From a virus, in IMG/VR virus record IMGVR_UViG_3300030104_002013, positions 1-31,846 of that record: a stretch of DNA of 31,846 nucleotides. The stretch is one strand, 5' to 3'. This document shows positions 6,493 to 14,815 of the stretch, one piece after another; the stretch's first letter is position 1; each line of letters opens with the position of its first letter. The notes under the pieces were generated by a model that ran no database searches, was not told the DNA's origin, and saw only the letters and a program-made list of their open reading frames with translations. A program made the position numbers and the translations under genes.

Positions 6493-7612
6493 AAATCTAA
6501 ACGCGAAAACTAAAATTGTAGTTAATCAAGGTGGAACAAGAAGTGGAAAAACAATAGCGTTATTGCAGTTAATAATCATTCAAGCATTACAGAGCAATAA
6601 TAAAGTATTCACTATTGTGAGGAAATCATTTCCAAGTTTAAGACAATCGGTGTTAAGAGATTTTGTTAACCTATTAATTGAATACGATTTATATAGTGAG
6701 GAAAGGCACAACAAATCAGAACAGGTATTTAAATTTGGATCTAATATTATTGAATTTGTTTCATTAGACCAGCCACAAAAAAAGAGGGGAACAAAGCGAG
6801 ATATATTATTTATTAACGAATGTAATGAATTATCGTATGAAGATTATTTTCAGTTAATTATAAGAACAAACGAGAAAATATATATGGACTTTAATCCGTC
6901 CGATGAATTTCATTGGATATATGATAAAGTGTTAACGAGAGATGATTGCACATTCATAAAGTCTACATATAAGGACAACCCATTTTTAGAGCAATCATTA
7001 ATAGATGAAATTGAAAGACTAAAAGATACAGACAGCAATTATTGGAACATATATGGACTTGGAGAACGTGGTGTTAGTCAAAGTATTATATTTCCAAATA
7101 TTCAAATTGTAGAAAACTTTGATGGTGAACACTTGGGCTATGGACTTGATTTTGGATACGCTATTGATCCGAGTGCGATGGTGCAAGTATTTAAGAAAGA
7201 TGATAAGCTCTATTTTAAAGAATTGTTTTACGAAAGGAAACTAACAAACGATATGATAGCTAAAAGGTTTTCAGAATTGGGTGTTGATCGTAGAACATCA
7301 ATATATGCAGACAGTGCCGAACCCAAATCAATAGCTGAAATACATAGGTTCGGTTGGAATATAAAACCAACAATAAAGGGTAGAGATAGTATTAATATTG
7401 GAATAGATATATTGAGACGATATAAATTATATGTAGACAAATCAAGCCTTAATTTAATAAAAGAATTTAGAACATATAAATACGAAATAACTAAAGATGG
7501 AATTACTACTACAAAGCCAATAGATAGAGATAATCACGGAATAGACGCGATTAGATATGCTTGTGTAATGAATTTAAGTAAACCCAATTTCGGCAAGTAT
7601 TATATCGCATAA
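6446..7612 (+). CDS. terL: Terminase large subunit
   Basis: The 388-residue packaging ATPase-nuclease has Walker A GGTRSGKT (29-36), a Walker-B-like ILFINE (120-125, with Asn before the catalytic Glu125), the motor coupling region, and an RNase-H-fold nuclease beginning at GLDFGYAIDPSA and ending with the late catalytic Asp in NHGIDAIRYA. It cleaves and translocates phage DNA into the prohead. There is no ATG near the expected start. TTG at 6446 gives the longest form and overlaps the small subunit by 47 bases; TTG at 6452 or CTG at 6485 are alternatives. Confidence 0.93.
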   Translation: MKLRSLNLKGTRILNENLNAKTKIVVNQGGTRSGKTIALLQLIIIQALQSNNKVFTIVRKSFPSLRQSVLRDFVNLLIEYDLYSEERHNKSEQVFKFGSNIIEFVSLDQPQKKRGTKRDILFINECNELSYEDYFQLIIRTNEKIYMDFNPSDEFHWIYDKVLTRDDCTFIKSTYKDNPFLEQSLIDEIERLKDTDSNYWNIYGLGERGVSQSIIFPNIQIVENFDGEHLGYGLDFGYAIDPSAMVQVFKKDDKLYFKELFYERKLTNDMIAKRFSELGVDRRTSIYADSAEPKSIAEIHRFGWNIKPTIKGRDSINIGIDILRRYKLYVDKSSLNLIKEFRTYKYEITKDGITTTKPIDRDNHGIDAIRYACVMNLSKPNFGKYYIA

Positions 7613-7630
7613 AACAAAAAGTAAAAATTT

Positions 7631-7643
7631 ATATTTAATAAAA
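7631..7643 (+). promoter_or_regulatory. ATATTTAATAAAA motif, copy 1
   Basis: Exact 13-base motif preceded by T, ending four bases before the ATG at 7648. It lies in the 35-base gap after the terminase gene and is the same as the motifs at 16886, 17949 and 20650. It could be a late phage promoter (TATATTTA resembles the Bacteroidota -7 element TAnnTTTG) or a translation-start enhancer. Confidence 0.5.
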
Positions 7644-7647
7644 GCAT

Positions 7648-8223
7648 ATGAAAGTAGATTTAGTAATACCAAATGAATGGAAAGATATAACAATTCAACA
7701 ATTTCAAGAATTCGAGGAGAATATATCTTCAAAGAAAAGTAAGACTAATAAATTAATTACAAGTATATCTATATTATGTAATGTAGAGGAAAGAATAATT
7801 AAAAAACTTAAAACAAGAGACTTGCAGGAAATCGCTCTTGAAATAAATAAGTTAGAAAGCAAAAAACCATTAGCGTTTGAATTACAAAAGGTAATTGAAT
7901 ACAAGGGTTTTAAATACGGTTTAATACCAAATATGTCAGAAATGACAACAGGTGAATTCATCGACCTTGAAACGTGGGCTGGAAATGATAATGCGATGAA
8001 AAACCTACACAGGATAATGAGCATATTGTATCGACCAATAGTGGGTAGCATTAATGTAGCTGGGCAATATAAAATTGAAACATACGAACCCACATTAGAG
8101 AAAGAGAATGTGATGTTAGATTTGCCGATGGATATAGCTTTAGGGTGTGTAAATTTTTTTTTTCGTTTAGGCGGACTACTTATAGAGAATTTGCACAACT
8201 CTTTGAACAAGAGGAAAAAGTAG
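7648..8223 (+). CDS. Tail assembly chaperone-like protein, zero-frame product
   Basis: The 191-residue zero-frame protein is like a family in Bacteroidota phages with an opening such as PNEWKDITIQQFQEFEE, a central FKYGLIPNMSEMTTGEFIDL and a conserved LHRIMSILYRPI. I read it as the tail assembly chaperone by analogy with lambda gpG, though direct homology is not shown. At 8154-8163 a run of ten T lets ribosomes move to -1, giving a 261-residue product that ends at 8432. The zero-frame tail after the run (RLGGLLIENLHNSLNKRKK) is basic and short. It is the first gene after terminase and is preceded by the ATATTTAATAAAA motif. Confidence 0.6.
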   Translation: MKVDLVIPNEWKDITIQQFQEFEENISSKKSKTNKLITSISILCNVEERIIKKLKTRDLQEIALEINKLESKKPLAFELQKVIEYKGFKYGLIPNMSEMTTGEFIDLETWAGNDNAMKNLHRIMSILYRPIVGSINVAGQYKIETYEPTLEKENVMLDLPMDIALGCVNFFFRLGGLLIENLHNSLNKRKK

Positions 8224-8432
8224 ATGGGTTTGTTGATGATAATAAACCAAGTGGACAAGATTTGCAAAGTAAATACGGTTGGTATGCTATATTATACTCA
8301 TTAGCAAATGAAAACATTTTAAACATTAAAAAAATAACATTAATACCAATATATGAAACATTAACCTTTTTATGTTATCAAATGGATTACCAACAGGAAA
8401 TGAGAAAGAAACAAAAAAATAGTATTGTCTAA
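8145..8432 (+). CDS. Minus-one-frame extension of the tail chaperone-like gene
   Basis: This frame overlaps the end of the previous gene and continues to a TAA at 8430-8432. A GTG at 8145 could formally start it, but the sequence after the T-run (TTYREFAQLFEQEE, then SKYGWYAILYSLANENI and LTFLCYQMDY) looks like the natural C-terminal half of the preceding protein, not a separate gene. A -1 slip on U-UUU-UUU at 8154-8160 joins the two to give 261 residues, like the lambda G-GT product. The alternative is a one-base error in the ten-T run that split a single 260-residue gene. It overlaps the next gene by one base. Confidence 0.65.
   Translation: MCKFFFSFRRTTYREFAQLFEQEEKVDGFVDDNKPSGQDLQSKYGWYAILYSLANENILNIKKITLIPIYETLTFLCYQMDYQQEMRKKQKNSIV
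8154..8163 (+). other. Slippery T10 run, candidate -1 frameshift site
   Basis: Ten consecutive T, read in the zero frame as AAT TTT TTT TTT CGT. Both 8154-8160 and 8157-8163 fit the X-XXY-YYZ slippery heptamer as U-UUU-UUU. A -1 slip joins the frame ending at 8223 to the frame ending at 8432. No strong downstream stem was recognised by eye. Transcriptional slippage or a sequencing error in the homopolymer are alternatives. Confidence 0.6.
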
Positions 8433-9019
8433 TGGCTGATAAAAACACAAAACAAAACCCGAATAGATTACGATTTGCTTATATAGTAGAGCAATTTGAA
8501 ACAATTCAAAAGAAACACAATTATATCAAATCATTTCATATGGGTCCAGATGAAGAAATTGATATTACAAAACTCGGAATGGAAAATTATCCTATACTAT
8601 ATGTTGAACCAACATCATCATCAGTAGATAATTTTATTGAAAACTTTACATTCAATGTATTGATTTTAGATTTATTTGTTTATAAGGGCATAATAAACAC
8701 ACAATTAATGCCTAACGAAGAAACAATACAAAACAATGTATTACCAATTCAAAGCATAAGAAATGACGCACAAAAAAGAATATTATCACAAGCTCATCAA
8801 ATATTTAAAGATGTTATTATTCAGTTTGTTCAAAATTTTGATGAAGTTAATTCGTGGGTCAATCAAGAGGTAGATTTACAAATGCCTATTAATATGTCGC
8901 CTATTGCAACAGGTGATGATAATATGTTATGGGGTTGGACTGGTCAATTCACTATAACAGTAAATAATCAGAATAGTATATGCACCGATAACACCGTTCA
9001 AATTATAGATCAAACATAA
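8432..9019 (+). CDS. Putative tail terminator or minor tail protein
   Basis: The 195-residue protein is a mixed alpha/beta protein resembling structural proteins found between terminase and tail genes in Bacteroidota phages. The stretch YPILYVEPTSSSVDNF followed by a beta strand NFTFNVLILDL, a central helix with NDAQKRILSQAHQIFKD and a C-terminal WGWTGQFTITV is the pattern expected of a small tail terminator (gpU-type) fold. No signal peptide or catalytic motif is seen. The next gene is gp10-like, a usual neighbour of tail terminators. The assignment is an inference from pattern and position. Confidence 0.5.
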   Translation: MADKNTKQNPNRLRFAYIVEQFETIQKKHNYIKSFHMGPDEEIDITKLGMENYPILYVEPTSSSVDNFIENFTFNVLILDLFVYKGIINTQLMPNEETIQNNVLPIQSIRNDAQKRILSQAHQIFKDVIIQFVQNFDEVNSWVNQEVDLQMPINMSPIATGDDNMLWGWTGQFTITVNNQNSICTDNTVQIIDQT

Positions 9020-9020
9020 T

Positions 9021-9623
9021 ATGAAAATAGACGTAGACCCTAAACAATTACTCAAGACAATACAGGTTTTTCAAGATTATGGAAAACAGGTAAGACGATA
9101 CGCTCGTATGATCTTATCACAAAGAAAGAAAAACACCAAATCAAAACAATTATACAACTCAATAGCATATGAAGTAAACACATCTGGGAACACGGTATCT
9201 GTAAAAATTAGTATGGACGAGTATGGAAAGTTTGTAGACCAAGGGGTTGCGGGTAGTAAGAGTTCTTATCCTGGTGTTGGTAAGACAAAAGATATACTTG
9301 GAATAGAAGAAAATTTTGGTTTTAAGGGTTTAAATATAAAAGAGGGGGTGGTTGAATCGTGGATAGCAAATAAACCCATTAAACTGCGAGAATTAAAAGG
9401 ATCGTCAAAGGGCGGTCAATACAAATCTAAAACAAAACCAAATATCAAAAGTGCAAGTTATTTAATAGGTAGAGCAATAGCGACAAGGGGCTTACCTTAT
9501 ACTGGTTTCTTATCAAAACCAATTATAACACAAGGTAAAAATCTTGAGAATAATCTTTGGAATGCTTTTGGTGAAGATATTGGAGATAATTTAGATAAGG
9601 TTTTAAATTTAAATTTTAAGTAA
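9021..9623 (+). CDS. HK97 gp10-like tail completion protein
   Basis: The 200-residue basic protein has an N-terminal helix, a beta-rich middle containing the characteristic DEYGKFVDQGVAGSKS stretch, and a C-terminal helix with RAIATRGLPYTGFLSKPI. Proteins of this sort (HK97 gp10 or neck/tail-completion family) act at the head-tail joint or as minor tail components. The segment TKSKQLYNSIAYEV before the motif is also typical (short helix plus strand). It begins one base after the previous stop and is followed after two bases by a large tail protein. Confidence 0.65.
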   Translation: MKIDVDPKQLLKTIQVFQDYGKQVRRYARMILSQRKKNTKSKQLYNSIAYEVNTSGNTVSVKISMDEYGKFVDQGVAGSKSSYPGVGKTKDILGIEENFGFKGLNIKEGVVESWIANKPIKLRELKGSSKGGQYKSKTKPNIKSASYLIGRAIATRGLPYTGFLSKPIITQGKNLENNLWNAFGEDIGDNLDKVLNLNFK

Positions 9624-9625
9624 TT

Positions 9626-11185
9626 ATGGGATTAAGTATAGCACAAGCACCGATTTGGAGTGGCTCACAAAAATGGATACCAATTTGGTGGAGAAATCAT
9701 CTGATATTTGGAATTGCACAAAGTAGTGATATATCAGCTTTGTATAAATATAAATTTGTATTAGCGGTATATTTAGATACAACGTCCGGAACACAAATAG
9801 CTAAAATTAAACAACCTTGGAATGGATATGAAAGCTCAAGTGGTGTAGATAGAAGAACATTTTTTGATATAAAAGAAATTGTTGCGAGTTATGTTAGTTT
9901 TACAACAAGGGATCCAAACGAAACCAGCTCATCTCAAGACGCTGAAATTCACGGACTGGGAATGAATAACCCAGACAAACCGTATGGCTTAAGTAATAAT
10001 ATAGTTAGAAAAATAGCTGTCAAAGCGTGGGTTGAATATGCTACAACACCGAACGGTGTTCCAACAGAAGATACGAGCGACACGGTAGACCAATTAGATT
10101 ATTATCAAAATGCTACATATAAATTACCACCAGATATTACACAAACTCAATATGATTTAGATTCTGACCCTTTAGATGATTACGATCCAAATTCAGGAGG
10201 AACAGGAAAGCTACTTACTGACGCTGATTATACTGACGCTAAAGTAAATATTAAATATGATTTCGATACTTTGACAGGTAGTGCTGGAGAAGATTTAAGA
10301 TTTAATACTACTAAATATGTCCAGTTTATTAATCAACAAGATAGAGCAACAATAGCATACAGACCAGACACTTATTATAAAAGAACAGCTATTACAGTAT
10401 ATTATTCAAGCGGTTCAGATACCGACTATATTACAAGCGAGACTGCAACTGGTGGTTCGGCAACTGCAACATCTGACGATAAAAGAATAATACATTTTGG
10501 GTGCGGTCCAAGAAATTTACAATCAATATCAGCGGGTGCTTGGGGTAGTGGCTCAAATACAATATCAATTCAAATTGCGTCTGGTAATTGGTATTATTAT
10601 ACCATACACGGAGAAAGCACAGCGGGAACAGATGGAACAGAAAAATACTATTTTGTTAACGGAAAATATGCTGATGATAATATGGGTTGCAATATTTGGA
10701 ATAGACCTGTCGCTTTAGGAGATAATACAACTGAAAATTTATCTTACATTCGTTTAGGTTGGATAAATAGTTTAGGCACGTGGGATTATTTTAATTTCGC
10801 TTGTAAAAATACAGAACGAATTGAAATCAAAGAACGTATTGATATGCAAACACCAAGAGGTGTATTCAATGAAGAATACTATTCAGAATGGTCTACAGCT
10901 CAAACCAACAGGTCGCTGGGTGTTAGTGCGAAAAGAGTAATGACATTAAACACAGGCTACATTTCAGATGGCGAGGGCAAATTTCTACAATGGTTATTAA
11001 AATCACCACTTGTTCATTTTATAGGAATGGGTGAACAAAACGCAAGTGGAGACAATAATATCTCTTGTCCTGTAAAAGTTAAAACCAGCACACTGACTAA
11101 AAAAACTAAACTGAATGATGGTGTTAAAACTAACTATTCATTTGATATAGAATTTATTGAAAAAGAACCAGTAGTAGCAAGATAA
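9626..11185 (+). CDS. Large virion tail protein (distal tail-like)
   Basis: The 519-residue protein is rich in Thr, Ser, Asn and Tyr and appears beta-structured. Opening residues (IAQAPIWSGSQKWIPIWW) and the C-terminal part (RLGWINSLGTWDYFNFACK, then TLNTGYISDGEGKFLQWLLK) resemble virion proteins of Bacteroidota siphoviruses located near the tail tip. The C-terminal half probably forms the tube- or hub-binding domain. A central variable part (about 150-330) may be exposed. No enzymatic motif is visible. It lies between the gp10-like and hub-like genes, so it is likely a distal tail or baseplate component; receptor binding is possible but not shown. Confidence 0.55.
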   Translation: MGLSIAQAPIWSGSQKWIPIWWRNHLIFGIAQSSDISALYKYKFVLAVYLDTTSGTQIAKIKQPWNGYESSSGVDRRTFFDIKEIVASYVSFTTRDPNETSSSQDAEIHGLGMNNPDKPYGLSNNIVRKIAVKAWVEYATTPNGVPTEDTSDTVDQLDYYQNATYKLPPDITQTQYDLDSDPLDDYDPNSGGTGKLLTDADYTDAKVNIKYDFDTLTGSAGEDLRFNTTKYVQFINQQDRATIAYRPDTYYKRTAITVYYSSGSDTDYITSETATGGSATATSDDKRIIHFGCGPRNLQSISAGAWGSGSNTISIQIASGNWYYYTIHGESTAGTDGTEKYYFVNGKYADDNMGCNIWNRPVALGDNTTENLSYIRLGWINSLGTWDYFNFACKNTERIEIKERIDMQTPRGVFNEEYYSEWSTAQTNRSLGVSAKRVMTLNTGYISDGEGKFLQWLLKSPLVHFIGMGEQNASGDNNISCPVKVKTSTLTKKTKLNDGVKTNYSFDIEFIEKEPVVAR

Positions 11186-11186
11186 T

Positions 11187-14100
11187 ATGAGCAAACCCAC
11201 AATACAAGTAGTTGCGTTTCGTAGAGAAACAAATTCAGACAGTATATATAATACAAAGCCCTATTATTTAGATATACAGGACGCACCTAATATCTCAATC
11301 AATTATAATTTTGAAGATGTTAAAAACCCAGAAACAAGAAAAACAGATTTCAGCCAGACATTCAAATTACCTATGTCAGATGTCAATAATCAATTCTTTG
11401 AACATTGGTATAATGTAAATATCGACAAATTAATCTATTCACAAAATGATTTAATAGAAGCTCAAATAATAGTAAACGGACAACCTGTATTAACTGGTAA
11501 TTTAAAGCTACAAGGGGTTTATAAAAAGGCTGGATATTACGATGTTGCTATATTGGGAAAAATTGCAACACTATTTACAGCGGTGGGAACAAAAACCGTG
11601 AGAGAGGCTTTTACTACACAAGACGAAACAGACCCTACCGTATTCACCGATGATGATGATTTCAAACACTTGTGGGGAACAGGAAATGTTGAGAATTCTT
11701 GGACTGGAGATGGTTCAGTTGTTTTCAATAATACGAGTGGTGTTAGCTTACGAGATACGGTGGCGAGTGTAAATAAAGTTATTTATCCAATAACAGCAAG
11801 CACACATTATCGATGTGAATGGGATAATAGTAATGAAAATGACTGGTTGAATAATCAAACAGATATAGACGATATAGATGGTCAGGATAGAAATTGGGTT
11901 CATTATTTGCCACCAGCTTTGCAGTTAAGATCCATATTAGATAAGATATTTTCAAAGGCTGGTTTCAGATGGTCAAGCACATTTTTAGATAGTATTTATT
12001 TTAGGCGAATATTTATGTCTACAATGGATCACGATGAAACAGCAAATAGATTACCTTCAAGCGATTATCCGGCTGTATTCAATGGTAATGCTTATATGAT
12101 AGCCCCAACAACAACTGACGCACCAGACGCCCCATTAATCTGGGGTGTTGATGATTGGATATTTATGGACACAGGCGAAGACACTTTATCAACAGGTTCT
12201 TTTTCTGGTCCTGCTGTTGATAGTGGTGAGGTCGGACCAATGAGTTCATTTCCAGACTTGTATGAGTTTACACCGAACGTGACTGGTGCTTATCAAATAA
12301 CTATCACATCATATATAGAGCACTATAATATAAGTAGTGGTTCTGCAACAGGACAAATTGCTTTCAGCTTTCACGATGGATCGTATGGGGTAAACCCTTT
12401 AGCTATTCAAGATTTTGAATTTAATGGTTTTACGGATCAATTTTTACAACTAACAACCACAGTATATTTAGAAGCTGGTGAAAGTTATCGACCATATATG
12501 GCTGTTGCGTCAGATAGTGGATATGCTTATCCAATAATAGAACTTGGCGGCAATACATTAATTAATGGTCATCGTTATGAAATAATGGTTCTACCCGAAC
12601 AAATAGGGGTTCAGATTAATGGTGCAACAATCAATCCACCTGTTGGAATTGACCCAGATTTAAAACAATCAGATTTCTTAAAAGATATTATTCAAAGATT
12701 TAATTTAGTAGTGTCTGCAGATAAGGAAGATTCGTCATTATTATATATTGAACCCTTTGATGATTTTGTGGGAACAGGTGAGGTTAGAAATTGGGATAAT
12801 AAAATAGATGATGAAAAGGAAATACTATTAAAACCAACATCAGATTTAATTAAAAAGGGGGTTCATTTTCACGATAAAGAGAGTGAAGATTTCTTAAATA
12901 AAGTAGTTAAAGAACAAATGCCTAATTCTAATGTCTGGGGTCATTATAAACAGAATTTCAATAATGTATTTGCTAAAGATGGTGAATTTGAAAATAAACC
13001 AGTATTAGCACCTTATTTAGTTAATAGACCAATGACTTCGCAGAATAGTGGAACATACGATCCTTTATTAAATAATTTTGTATTTAATGACCAAGCAAGT
13101 TTCAACGAAAATGGTTCACCGATAATAAAAAAATCTCCTCATAAATTATTCTATTATAATGGTATGCCCACTACTTTAGATGAGCCAATATATATGTTTA
13201 ATTATTATTATGTTTATGAACAAATATATTATGCAACCATCGAATACACCAAATACCCATTATGCACTGCATATGAATTAGATAATTCAAATTGGGGTTC
13301 AACAAATGATTTCAGCACAATGAGGTCTTTATTCTGGGATTATAATCGTAATGACTGGATAACCGCTACCACTATGTTTAATGGCTATATGGGAGATATA
13401 CCAAAAGCTTTATACGAAACATATTGGAAAAGATATATACAAGAAATGTATTCAGAAGATAGTAGACTTCTTGAATTAAATATTTACTTAACACCACTTG
13501 ATATAGCAAACTTTGATTTCAGAGATATTATATATCTTAAAGGAACATACTGGAGAGTGGTTAAGCTATCGAATTACCAAGTAGGAACAACAACATCAAC
13601 AAAAATTACTTTATTGAAATCACCAGACTTGAATGGTATGGTTTGTTGGTCTGACCTTTGTGATAATTTAGAATATCAAGTATTAGTGGGTGGTTCAGCG
13701 TTTGGGGCTGATTATTTCATTCAGATTGCTGATGGTTCTGGTGGCTTTACTCCTTTTATGAGCCCAGAATGTTGTGAATGTTTTGGGGGAACACCAATAG
13801 CAGATTTGAACCCTACATTTTGCCTTGTATATGGTGCGTATTCTGACCCTAATAGTGAAACCGTCACCAACACTGATGATCCTGTTGTTCCAGAGGGTAT
13901 GCCGGGGCAACCAACAGGTTCAGGACAAGCGGGTATTATGTCGATGGGAACTAATTTAATTGGTGGTGGTGGTGTTGATGTAAAAAAGATTAAAGCTTTA
14001 ACAAAATTAAAGTCATTTTCTCCAAACAAAACATATAAATTTGTAGACAAAAATGGAACTATAAGAGATATTACAAAGCCAAAGACACCGCAATTAAGCT

Positions 14101-14621
14101 ATCAGAGAAATGATTTCGATGTGGTGGGTAATACTACGAGTGCAATAGGATATATTAATGTCGGAGGTAGTAAAAAACCAATAATAATACGAGGTGAAAC
14201 CATTTCATATGTTAATGCTAAAATTACTTGTATCGTAATTGATGGTGCAGTAGATACAGGAAAGAGTGCTACATTCAATATTGACACCGCTTTTACAATT
14301 TCAGAGGGCTTAATAACTAAAATAGGTGTTGGAAACATAACAACTACTATACAAAGTAATTTAACAACATTATCTTTTGCTTTTGCTTTAGAATGTCAAT
14401 CAATAAGTTCGGGAAGACCGCAAATGATAATTAAAGTAGTCACGTCAAATGCCGACAGTTATACAAAAGTCCAATGGGCTGGACAAATGAGCGTGAATAC
14501 GATGGATATATTGAATTCAACAATTAGTGTTGCTGAAACATTTCTCGCATTATACGAGTCGGCACCATCAGTAAGAGATAATATACTATTAGAAGATAAT
14601 AACAAATTAGCTTGGAATTAA
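11187..14621 (+). CDS. Large tail tip/baseplate hub-like protein
   Basis: This is the largest gene, 1144 residues. The first 130 residues (NFEDVKNPETRKTDFSQTFK, then NQFFEHWYNVN, LIEAQIIVNGQPVLTGNLKL and YDVAILGKIATLF) match the opening of large tail proteins in Bacteroidota phages that occupy the hub or tail-associated-lysin position. The middle (about 300-500) is beta-rich and may be an exposed carbohydrate- or receptor-binding part. Another domain at about 500-780 contains the LKQSDFLKDIIQRFNLVVSADKE segment also seen in hub proteins. The C-terminal 250 residues are Gly/Ser/Thr-rich and look like a separate surface domain. No peptidase motif was recognised. Confidence 0.6.
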   Translation: MSKPTIQVVAFRRETNSDSIYNTKPYYLDIQDAPNISINYNFEDVKNPETRKTDFSQTFKLPMSDVNNQFFEHWYNVNIDKLIYSQNDLIEAQIIVNGQPVLTGNLKLQGVYKKAGYYDVAILGKIATLFTAVGTKTVREAFTTQDETDPTVFTDDDDFKHLWGTGNVENSWTGDGSVVFNNTSGVSLRDTVASVNKVIYPITASTHYRCEWDNSNENDWLNNQTDIDDIDGQDRNWVHYLPPALQLRSILDKIFSKAGFRWSSTFLDSIYFRRIFMSTMDHDETANRLPSSDYPAVFNGNAYMIAPTTTDAPDAPLIWGVDDWIFMDTGEDTLSTGSFSGPAVDSGEVGPMSSFPDLYEFTPNVTGAYQITITSYIEHYNISSGSATGQIAFSFHDGSYGVNPLAIQDFEFNGFTDQFLQLTTTVYLEAGESYRPYMAVASDSGYAYPIIELGGNTLINGHRYEIMVLPEQIGVQINGATINPPVGIDPDLKQSDFLKDIIQRFNLVVSADKEDSSLLYIEPFDDFVGTGEVRNWDNKIDDEKEILLKPTSDLIKKGVHFHDKESEDFLNKVVKEQMPNSNVWGHYKQNFNNVFAKDGEFENKPVLAPYLVNRPMTSQNSGTYDPLLNNFVFNDQASFNENGSPIIKKSPHKLFYYNGMPTTLDEPIYMFNYYYVYEQIYYATIEYTKYPLCTAYELDNSNWGSTNDFSTMRSLFWDYNRNDWITATTMFNGYMGDIPKALYETYWKRYIQEMYSEDSRLLELNIYLTPLDIANFDFRDIIYLKGTYWRVVKLSNYQVGTTTSTKITLLKSPDLNGMVCWSDLCDNLEYQVLVGGSAFGADYFIQIADGSGGFTPFMSPECCECFGGTPIADLNPTFCLVYGAYSDPNSETVTNTDDPVVPEGMPGQPTGSGQAGIMSMGTNLIGGGGVDVKKIKALTKLKSFSPNKTYKFVDKNGTIRDITKPKTPQLSYQRNDFDVVGNTTSAIGYINVGGSKKPIIIRGETISYVNAKITCIVIDGAVDTGKSATFNIDTAFTISEGLITKIGVGNITTTIQSNLTTLSFAFALECQSISSGRPQMIIKVVTSNADSYTKVQWAGQMSVNTMDILNSTISVAETFLALYESAPSVRDNILLEDNNKLAWN

Positions 14622-14815
14622 TGATACACTTAAATCAAATACCTAAATATATTAATTCTACTTGCGAAACAATACCAAAGCAAGTAAAATTAGCAGGAAT
14701 GAAAAAAAGATACGGAAACGAAGAAATAGACATCTTATTCGGCAAATATGAAAAGCATACAAGCTGGAAAAAGTTTATTCATAACATAAAGCAAATATTA
14801 TGGCGAAGAAAATAA
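14621..14815 (+). CDS. Small basic protein before the tape measure
   Basis: With ATG at 14621 (sharing a base with the previous stop, TAATG) the product is 64 residues; a TTG nine bases upstream is in frame but inside the previous gene. The protein is rich in Lys and Ile (MKKRYGNEEIDILFGKYEKH then KKFIHNIKQILWRRK) and looks helical. It overlaps the tape-measure start by 16 bases. It occupies the place where tail chaperones lie in many phages, but is too short and unlike them to call it one. Confidence 0.6.
   Translation: MIHLNQIPKYINSTCETIPKQVKLAGMKKRYGNEEIDILFGKYEKHTSWKKFIHNIKQILWRRK

Noticed and set aside
7704-8267. 187-residue minus-strand frame
   Set aside because: Shadow of the chaperone-like gene; no motif, no start context, and all other genes are on the + strand.
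10497-10718. 73-residue plus-strand frame
   Set aside because: Inside the 519-residue tail protein in another frame, with no promoter or coupling.
13721-14050. Minus-strand frame of 109 residues
   Set aside because: Lies within the large tail protein; low-complexity proline-rich translation typical of antisense to Gly-rich sequence.
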